This document shows, piece by piece, positions 32,614 to 37,789 of a DNA stretch of 37,789 nucleotides. The DNA lies in NCBI RefSeq assembly GCF_900099935.1, contig NZ_FNEK01000050.1, positions 1 through 37,789 on the forward strand. Reading direction: 5' to 3'. Source of the DNA: Aliiruegeria lutimaris (GTDB lineage: Bacteria > Pseudomonadota > Alphaproteobacteria > Rhodobacterales > Rhodobacteraceae). Both the position numbers and the translations under genes were made by a program. Each line of letters starts with the position of its first letter. Position 1 is the stretch's first letter. The notes under the pieces were generated by a model. The model saw only the letters and a list, made by a program, of their open reading frames with translations, did not search any database and was not told the origin of the DNA.

Positions 32614-35229
32614 ATGAACATGGAGAAGTTCACGGAGCGGTCGCGCGGGTTCCTTCAGGCCGCGCAAACAATCGCGATGCGCGAGCAGCACCAGCGTCTG
32701 GTGCCGGTGCATTTGCTGAAGGCTTTCCTGGATGACGAAGAGGGGCTGGCCTCCAACCTGATCAAACGTGCGGGCGGTTCGCCCGAGCGCGTGCGCGAGG
32801 TTGTCGATGCCAAGCTTGACTCCGTGCCCAAGGTGACGGGCGACGGGGCCCAGACTTATATGGACCAGTCGCTGCAACGCGTGCTGATCGAGGCGGAGAA
32901 GATCGCCACCAAGGCAGGTGACAGCTTCATTCCCGTCGAGCGGATTCTTACGGCGCTTGCCGTGGTGCGGTCTGGCGCCAAGGAGGCGCTGGAGGCCGGC
33001 GCGGTGACCGCGCAGGGGCTGAACTCGGCAATCAACGATGTGCGCAAGGGGCGCACGGCGGATAGCGCGAGCGCCGAGGAAGGCTATGACGCGCTGAAGA
33101 AATACGCACGCGACCTGACCGAGGCCGCCCGCGAGGGCAAGATCGACCCGATCATTGGCCGCGACGAGGAAATTCGCCGCTCGATGCAGGTTCTGAGCCG
33201 CCGGACAAAGAACAACCCGGTGCTGATCGGTGAGCCGGGCGTCGGCAAGACGGCCATCGCCGAGGGGCTTGCGCTCAGGATCGTCAATGGCGACGTACCG
33301 GAGAGCCTCAAGAACAAGAAGCTGATGGCACTCGACATGGGCTCGCTGATTGCCGGCGCGAAATATCGTGGCGAGTTCGAAGAGCGGCTGAAGGCCGTGC
33401 TCTCGGAAGTGACGTCGGCGGCCGGCGAGATCATCCTGTTCATCGACGAGATGCACACGCTGGTTGGCGCGGGCAAATCCGATGGGGCAATGGATGCCTC
33501 CAACCTGCTCAAGCCGGCGCTGGCGCGGGGCGAGTTGCACTGTGTTGGTGCCACCACGCTGGACGAGTACCGCAAACACGTGGAAAAGGACGCGGCGCTG
33601 GCCCGTCGTTTCCAGCCGGTGGTCATCGCCGAGCCGACGGTGGAGGACACCGTGTCGATCCTGCGCGGCATCAAGGAGAAGTACGAGCTGCACCATGGCG
33701 TGCGGATCTCGGATTCGGCGCTTGTTGCTGCGGCGACGCTGTCACATCGCTACATCACCGACCGGTTCCTGCCGGACAAGGCGATCGACCTGATGGACGA
33801 GGCGGCAAGCCGTTTGCGGATGCAGGTGGATTCCAAGCCCGAGGAGCTTGATGCACTCGACCGCGAGATCCTGCAGAAGCAGATCGAGGCGGAAGCGCTC
33901 AAGAAGGAGGACGATGCGGCCTCCAAGAGCCGGCTGGACAAGCTGGAAGAGGAGCTTTCGAACCTGCAGCAACGCTCGGCCGAGATGACGGCGCAGTGGC
34001 AATCCGAACGCGACAAGCTGGAATCGGCGCGTGGGCTCAAGGAGCAGCTCGATTCCGCGCGGGCCGAGCTGGATATCGCCAAGCGGGAGGGGAACCTGGC
34101 CAAGGCCGGTGAGCTTTCCTATGGCATCATTCCGCAGCTGGAGAAGAAGCTTGTCGAGGCCGAGGAAGGCGAAGGTCGCCTGATGGTCGAGGAAGCCGTA
34201 CGCCCCGAGCAGATCGCCGAAGTGGTTGAGCGGTGGACCGGCATTCCGACCTCCAAGATGCTCGAAGGCGAGCGCGAGAAGCTCCTGCGGATGGAAGAGG
34301 CGCTTGGGCGCCGGGTCATTGGCCAGGGGCAGGCGATGAAGGCCGTTTCCAACGCGGTACGCCGCGCGCGTGCCGGTCTCAACGAGGAGACGCGTCCGCT
34401 TGGATCCTTCCTGTTCCTCGGGCCGACCGGTGTCGGCAAGACGGAACTGACCAAGGCGCTGGCCGAGTTCCTGTTCGACGATGACAGCGCGATGGTGCGC
34501 ATCGACATGTCGGAATTCATGGAGAAGCATTCGGTTGCCCGCCTGATCGGCGCGCCTCCGGGCTATGTCGGCTATGACGAGGGGGGCGTTCTGACCGAGG
34601 CGGTGCGGCGCCGGCCCTACCAGGTGGTGCTGTTCGACGAGGTCGAGAAAGCGCATCCAGACGTGTTCAACGTGCTGTTGCAGGTTCTGGATGACGGTCA
34701 ATTGACCGATGGTCAGGGGCGGACTGTCGATTTCAAGCAGACGCTGATCATCCTGACATCCAACCTTGGAGCGCATTCGCTCAGCCAGCTGCCGGAAGGG
34801 GCGGATGTTTCGGATGCGCGGCGGGACGTGATGGATGCCGTCAAGGCGCATTTCCGGCCGGAATTCCTCAACCGACTCGACGAGATTATCATCTTCGACC
34901 GGCTCAGCCGGGCGGATATGGACGGGATTGTCGACATCCAGCTTGGGCAGCTTGACCGGCGCCTGCAGCGGCGGGGCATTACGCTCACGCTGGACGAGGC
35001 GGCGAAGAAATGGCTGGCCGACGAGGGTTATGATCCGGTCTTCGGCGCGCGCCCGCTCAAGCGGGTGATCCAGAAGGCGCTTCAGGACGAATTGGCCGAG
35101 ATGATCCTCGCGGGTGACGTGATGGATGGCTCGACCGTCGAGGTGAGCGCCGGGGCCGACGGGTTGATCGTCGGCGATCACATCGGCAGCACCAACCGGC
35201 AACCGCCGGAGGATGCCGTGGTGCATTGA
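32614..35229 (+). CDS. clpB: ATP-dependent chaperone ClpB
   Basis: An 871-residue Hsp100 disaggregase that works with DnaK to pull proteins out of aggregates. Order: N-terminal Clp-N repeats (residues 1-145), first AAA domain with GEPGVGKTA near residue 206 and [19 protein letters not shown], a long coiled-coil middle domain at about 410-520 ([18 protein letters not shown]), second AAA domain with GPTGVGKTE near 604, [22 protein letters not shown], and [20 protein letters not shown]. Length is full. Start at 32614 (MNMEKF) follows AAGGAG; in-frame upstream ATGs exist. Controlled by the RpoH-type promoter upstream. Confidence 0.98.
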   Translation: MNMEKFTERSRGFLQAAQTIAMREQHQRLVPVHLLKAFLDDEEGLASNLIKRAGGSPERVREVVDAKLDSVPKVTGDGAQTYMDQSLQRVLIEAEKIATKAGDSFIPVERILTALAVVRSGAKEALEAGAVTAQGLNSAINDVRKGRTADSASAEEGYDALKKYARDLTEAAREGKIDPIIGRDEEIRRSMQVLSRRTKNNPVLIGEPGVGKTAIAEGLALRIVNGDVPESLKNKKLMALDMGSLIAGAKYRGEFEERLKAVLSEVTSAAGEIILFIDEMHTLVGAGKSDGAMDASNLLKPALARGELHCVGATTLDEYRKHVEKDAALARRFQPVVIAEPTVEDTVSILRGIKEKYELHHGVRISDSALVAAATLSHRYITDRFLPDKAIDLMDEAASRLRMQVDSKPEELDALDREILQKQIEAEALKKEDDAASKSRLDKLEEELSNLQQRSAEMTAQWQSERDKLESARGLKEQLDSARAELDIAKREGNLAKAGELSYGIIPQLEKKLVEAEEGEGRLMVEEAVRPEQIAEVVERWTGIPTSKMLEGEREKLLRMEEALGRRVIGQGQAMKAVSNAVRRARAGLNEETRPLGSFLFLGPTGVGKTELTKALAEFLFDDDSAMVRIDMSEFMEKHSVARLIGAPPGYVGYDEGGVLTEAVRRRPYQVVLFDEVEKAHPDVFNVLLQVLDDGQLTDGQGRTVDFKQTLIILTSNLGAHSLSQLPEGADVSDARRDVMDAVKAHFRPEFLNRLDEIIIFDRLSRADMDGIVDIQLGQLDRRLQRRGITLTLDEAAKKWLADEGYDPVFGARPLKRVIQKALQDELAEMILAGDVMDGSTVEVSAGADGLIVGDHIGSTNRQPPEDAVVH

Positions 35230-35246
35230 TCTGCCATAGGACAGGG

Positions 35247-35275
35247 AGGGCGCGGCGCAGGCTGCGCCCTTCTTC
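35247..35275 (+). terminator. Hairpin downstream of clpB
   Basis: AGGGCGC and GCGCCCT (or the inner GGCGCA/TGCGCC) form a strong stem followed by TCTTCGTTT, a partial T-tract, 18 bases past the clpB stop. Confidence 0.65.
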
Positions 35276-35335
35276 GTTTGTGGCCTCGTCGTATTGCGCT
35301 GTCGAGAGAGGGGGCGCTGCCCCTCGCGCTGGTTC

Positions 35336-35371
35336 GAGCGCTCCCCCCGAGGTATTTGCGGAAAGATGACG
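35336..35371 (+). repeat. Dispersed hairpin repeat, family C, copy 3
   Basis: GAGCGCTCCCCCCGAGGTAT then TTGCGGAAAGATGACGG, matching unit 2 at 22867-22912 (minus) and the fragment at 16001-16016. A GAGGGG/CCCCTC hairpin lies just upstream at 35308-35325, as next to copy 2. Located between clpB and msrP. Confidence 0.72.
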
Positions 35372-35494
35372 GTATGGGTCTTTCGTCTTCGGAAAGGTTC
35401 TGACGCAATCCAACGATCGCGTGAGATTTGGTGTCAAAGCCCCCACAAGCGTTCAGGATGTTCTATCTTTGGCGAAAGGCACAGGAGAGAACGC

Positions 35495-36424
35495 ATGGCT
35501 GGACGCTGGAAGAACGATCTGAACTGGTCCGATGTGACCCCGAAAGCCGCCTGGATGAACCGGCGGCAACTCATGATGGGAGCCAGCGCGCTGGCCGCCG
35601 GAGGGATTGCCGGACAGGCTATGGCCGGGCTTGGGGCGGTGAAGTCGGATTATTCGACCATGGAGGAGCCCAATCCACTCGAGCACATAACCTCCTACAA
35701 TAATTACTACGAGTTCGGCACCGGCAAGGATGACCCGGCGCGCAATGCGCATCGCCTGACGACAGATGGCTGGCAAGTGGAGATAGCTGGACTGGTGGAC
35801 AAGCCTGGGACCTGGACGATGGACGACATCCTGAAAGGCACCACTCTTGAAGAGCGTATCTATCGACTGCGATGCGTCGAGGGCTGGTCAATGATCATCC
35901 CCTGGGTCGGTTTCGAATTGTCGGACCTGCTGAACCGCGTGGGCGTGCAACCGGGCGCGAAATATGTCGCTTTCGAAACCGCACTTCGTCCGGACGAAAT
36001 GACCGGCGTTGGCTCGCGCGTGATCGATTGGCCCTATGTCGAAGGGCTCCGGCTGGACGAGGCGATGAATCCGCTGACGATTTTGGCCACTGGGCTCTAT
36101 GACGAGACGATCCCGAACCAGAACGGCGCACCGATCCGTCTCGTGGTTCCCTGGAAATATGGCTTCAAGTCGATCAAGTCGATTGTCCGCATCACGCTGA
36201 CCGAGGACGAGCCGCCGACAAGCTGGAACAAGACGCTGCCAAACGAATACGGCTTCTATTCCAACGTAAATCCGAACGTGGACCATCCGCGGTGGAGCCA
36301 GGCCACTGAACGCCGTATTGGCGGGGGCTTGCGGGCTCCGCGACTGCCGACGCTGATGTTCAATGGCTACGGTGCGCAGGTTGCCGATTTGTATGACGGC
36401 ATGGACCTTTCCAAGTATTTTTGA
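35495..36424 (+). CDS. msrP: Protein-methionine-sulfoxide reductase catalytic subunit MsrP
   Basis: A 309-residue periplasmic molybdoenzyme that repairs oxidised methionine in proteins. The N-terminus carries a Tat signal: [20 protein letters not shown] (twin Arg at residues 23-24). Cys127 in [15 protein letters not shown] is the molybdenum ligand. Other family blocks are [39 protein letters not shown] and [20 protein letters not shown]. Start at 35495 follows AGGAGA. The next gene begins three bases after its stop, and msrQ follows it, so the three are probably one operon. Confidence 0.97.
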   Translation: MAGRWKNDLNWSDVTPKAAWMNRRQLMMGASALAAGGIAGQAMAGLGAVKSDYSTMEEPNPLEHITSYNNYYEFGTGKDDPARNAHRLTTDGWQVEIAGLVDKPGTWTMDDILKGTTLEERIYRLRCVEGWSMIIPWVGFELSDLLNRVGVQPGAKYVAFETALRPDEMTGVGSRVIDWPYVEGLRLDEAMNPLTILATGLYDETIPNQNGAPIRLVVPWKYGFKSIKSIVRITLTEDEPPTSWNKTLPNEYGFYSNVNPNVDHPRWSQATERRIGGGLRAPRLPTLMFNGYGAQVADLYDGMDLSKYF

Positions 36425-36427
36425 GCC

Positions 36428-36631
36428 ATGAAGCAAGATTCGCGGATCACCTGCCCGAAATGCGGCGAAACCTCCTCGGAGCAGATGCCGACGGATGCCT
36501 GCCAGTGGTTCTATGAATGCCCGGCCTGCAAGGCCGTGCTTCGGCCGCTGCCGGGCGATTGCTGTGTCTTCTGCTCCTATGGAGACACCCCCTGTCCTCC
36601 GGTCCAGCTAGGCCGGGGGTGTTGCTCGTGA
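36428..36631 (+). CDS. GDCCVxC-domain small cysteine-rich protein
   Basis: A 67-residue protein, not part of the usual msrPQ pair. It has two CxxC motifs (TCPKCGET, ECPACKAV) and the defining PGDCCVFCSYGDTPCPP near residues 43-60, ending in GRGCCS: 11 cysteines in all. The GDCCVxC family is known from genome annotation, where some members carry selenocysteine in this motif; here all positions are normal Cys codons. Function is unknown; a metal-binding or thiol-redox role is a guess from the cysteines. It starts 3 bases after msrP and ends 8 bases before the msrQ ATG, so it is co-transcribed with them. Confidence 0.88.
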   Translation: MKQDSRITCPKCGETSSEQMPTDACQWFYECPACKAVLRPLPGDCCVFCSYGDTPCPPVQLGRGCCS

Positions 36632-36639
36632 TCGAGGCG

Positions 36640-37245
36640 ATGAACAAAGCGCTGCGCAGGGTTCCGGCCTGGCCGCTTTACCCGCTTGGCGCCCTGCCGG
36701 TACTCTGGTTGTTCTGGCAGGGCGTCCAGGGTGGGCTGGGTGTCGATCCGGCCAAGGCCATTGAGCACCGCCTTGGCCTCTGGGGGCTCTGGCTGCTGAT
36801 CGCAGGCTTGGCCGTCACGCCGCTTGGGCGGTTTGCCGGGTTGCGGCTTATCAAGTTTCGGCGGGCCATCGGGTTGCTCGCCTTCTTCTATATTCTGACA
36901 CATCTGCTGGTCTGGCTGGTGCTCGACGTGCAGATCCCGGCGCAGATCTGGGCCGATATCGTCAAGCGCCCGTATATCACCATCGGCATGGCGGCATTTG
37001 TCATGATGGTGCCACTTGCCCTGACGTCCAACAACTGGTCGCTGCGCAAGCTTGGCCCGGTGCGTTGGCGGCGGCTTCACAGGTTGACCTATATCCTCGT
37101 GCCGCTGGGGGCCGTCCACTTCGTCATGGTCGTGAAGGGATGGCAGATGGAACCCTTCTACTACCTCGGGATTGTCTTGGTGCTTTTGGTGCTGCGACTC
37201 GTCCCGACAGCGATTCCGGCAAGACGGCGGGCCCTGAAGTCGTGA
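36640..37245 (+). CDS. msrQ: Protein-methionine-sulfoxide reductase heme-binding subunit MsrQ
   Basis: A 201-residue inner-membrane b-type cytochrome with about six hydrophobic segments that passes electrons to MsrP. Family blocks are WGLWLLIAGLAVTPLGR, RRAIGLLAFFYILTHLLVWL, RPYITIGMAAFVMMVPLALTSN and WRRLHRLTYILVPLGAVHFVMVVK, which hold the haem-ligand histidines. Two starts are possible: ATG at 36640 or GTG at 36628, the latter overlapping the stop of the preceding gene and preceded by a G-rich ribosome site. Length is normal either way. Confidence 0.95.
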   Translation: MNKALRRVPAWPLYPLGALPVLWLFWQGVQGGLGVDPAKAIEHRLGLWGLWLLIAGLAVTPLGRFAGLRLIKFRRAIGLLAFFYILTHLLVWLVLDVQIPAQIWADIVKRPYITIGMAAFVMMVPLALTSNNWSLRKLGPVRWRRLHRLTYILVPLGAVHFVMVVKGWQMEPFYYLGIVLVLLVLRLVPTAIPARRRALKS

Positions 37246-37452
37246 TTCCGGTCCGATTCCGAGGTTCTCATTCCGGATTCTGTGGAAGACTCTGTGGGTA
37301 AGTCTGGATTCGGGAACCGAGTCGCCCCTATGCCCCTAGGTAACTCGCTTTGGAAAACGTTTTCCTGAATTTCTTTGTGTAAGAAAAATTAATAATTTTC
37401 AATTGGATGGGTGCTATTTCCCAAAAATTTCGCAATTCTCTTGAAAAAGCAC
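37246..37452. other. Intergenic region with AT-rich tract upstream of the rrn promoter
   Basis: No gene seen. From about 37373 to 37452 the sequence is strikingly AT-rich (AGAAAAATTAATAATTTTCA and similar), which fits an UP element ahead of a strong rRNA promoter. Confidence 0.5.
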
Positions 37453-37480
37453 TTGCGACCCCCCGTTGGTATCCGTAGAA
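37453..37480 (+). promoter_or_regulatory. Candidate rRNA operon promoter
   Basis: TTGCGA at 37453-37458 and GTAGAA at 37475-37480, spaced 16 bases, directly after the AT-rich tract and 149 bases before boxA. The -10 box is weak, so assignment rests on position. Confidence 0.45.
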
Positions 37481-37789
37481 CCCCCTTCACCGGCGGCGCT
37501 GAGGCGCACGGCGGGACACGGAGCGGGGCGGTTGAGAGGCCGATGAGCGAAGTGGAAATAACATAGATAGGATGGGCAGGCTGGCGCGCTTGAGTAAGAT
37601 TGGGCGCAACGGTTGGCTTTGTTTTCTCTGCTCTTTGACATTGCTGGTGACTGAAGAGATTTGTGGGCGGTTTGGTTCATTCGATGGATCAACACTGCAC
37701 ATCAAATCCAACGCTCTTAGGGGTTCGCCCCGATGATAGAGTGTCAGCTTCACTGTTTGGCGGCTTCTGGTTTCTGATGAAACCTGGAG
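37481..37789 (+). other. Probable 5' leader of an rRNA operon
   Basis: No protein gene fits. Position, boxA and the closing bases (CAGCTTCACTGTTTGGCGGC near 37734-37753) resemble leaders before 16S rRNA genes in Rhodobacteraceae. A hairpin AGGGG/CCCCG-type pair lies at 37719-37732. The 16S gene itself should start just outside the window. Confidence 0.6.
37629..37640 (+). promoter_or_regulatory. boxA antitermination element
   Basis: TGCTCTTTGACA differs by one base from the E. coli boxA TGCTCTTTAACA, which recruits NusB/NusE to make rRNA transcription resistant to Rho. Orientation is toward the right edge. Confidence 0.75.

Noticed and set aside
33742-35226. A 494-residue open minus frame opposite clpB
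   Set aside because: Pure mirror of clpB codon structure; clpB is unambiguous on the plus strand.
36428-36631. Selenocysteine in the GDCCVxC protein
   Set aside because: Motif positions use normal Cys codons, and the only TGA is the natural stop at 36629-36631.
1-37789. CRISPR arrays, tRNA genes, prophage or toxin-antitoxin modules
   Set aside because: No regularly spaced repeats, no tRNA-like sequences recognised, and no phage or toxin families among the readable proteins.

Overview
The window is GC-rich chromosomal DNA of an alphaproteobacterium, most likely family Rhodobacteraceae (Roseobacter group). This rests on protein content and small signs: a 119-residue Cro/CI regulator of the type common there, a DUF1127 protein, GatC-GatA order, CTTGA/CCATAT-type heat-shock promoters, dispersed intergenic hairpins, and a closing segment that looks like the leader of an rRNA operon (boxA TGCTCTTTGACA) ending just before the 16S gene. 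The genus cannot be named from the sequence.

Layout. 1-1193: remnants of two insertion sequences, an IS5-family transposase running off the left edge (minus) abutting an internally deleted IS481-family transposase (plus). 1194-1385: a cluster of inverted repeats. 1386-9396: mostly minus-strand genes (YebC, a cytosolic amidase-like protein, an SLC13 permease, a YmdB-like phosphoesterase, 5-formyl-THF cyclo-ligase, MgtE), then guanine deaminase on plus. 9401-12490: a minus-strand run of Cro/CI regulator, HisN-type phosphatase, 8-oxoguanine deaminase and secreted CAP protein. 12836-15912: quinone oxidoreductase, convergent LysR regulator, DUF1127 protein, Bax-inhibitor-1 protein. 16230-20322 (minus): rpmG, RNase P RNA, AmpD-like amidase, Excalibur lipoprotein, gatA, gatC. 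20706-24884: small secreted hypothetical protein, MFS exporter with a His-rich tail and a perfect 18-bp palindrome upstream, acyl-CoA synthetase. 25056-29094: MsbA-like ABC exporter, Nudix hydrolase, and a fucose-isomerase-like gene broken by two frameshifts. 29651-32404: SPFH/NfeD pair, pyrF, a membrane protein. 32614-37245: clpB with a heat-shock promoter, then msrP - GDCCVxC protein - msrQ. 37246-37789: AT-rich region, probable rrn promoter and leader.

Most genes are housekeeping. Functional groupings are protein quality control (ClpB, Bax inhibitor/YccA-like, SPFH/NfeD, MsrPQ), purine base deamination (guanine and 8-oxoguanine deaminases), and cell-wall amidases (two). No CRISPR array, prophage, toxin-antitoxin module or defence island was found. 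The most interesting items are the GDCCVxC gene inside msrPQ, the palindromic operator of the His-tailed exporter, two families of dispersed intergenic hairpin repeats, a second putative RpoH promoter ahead of the Bax-inhibitor gene, and the doubly frameshifted isomerase-like gene. I see no clear new multi-gene system.
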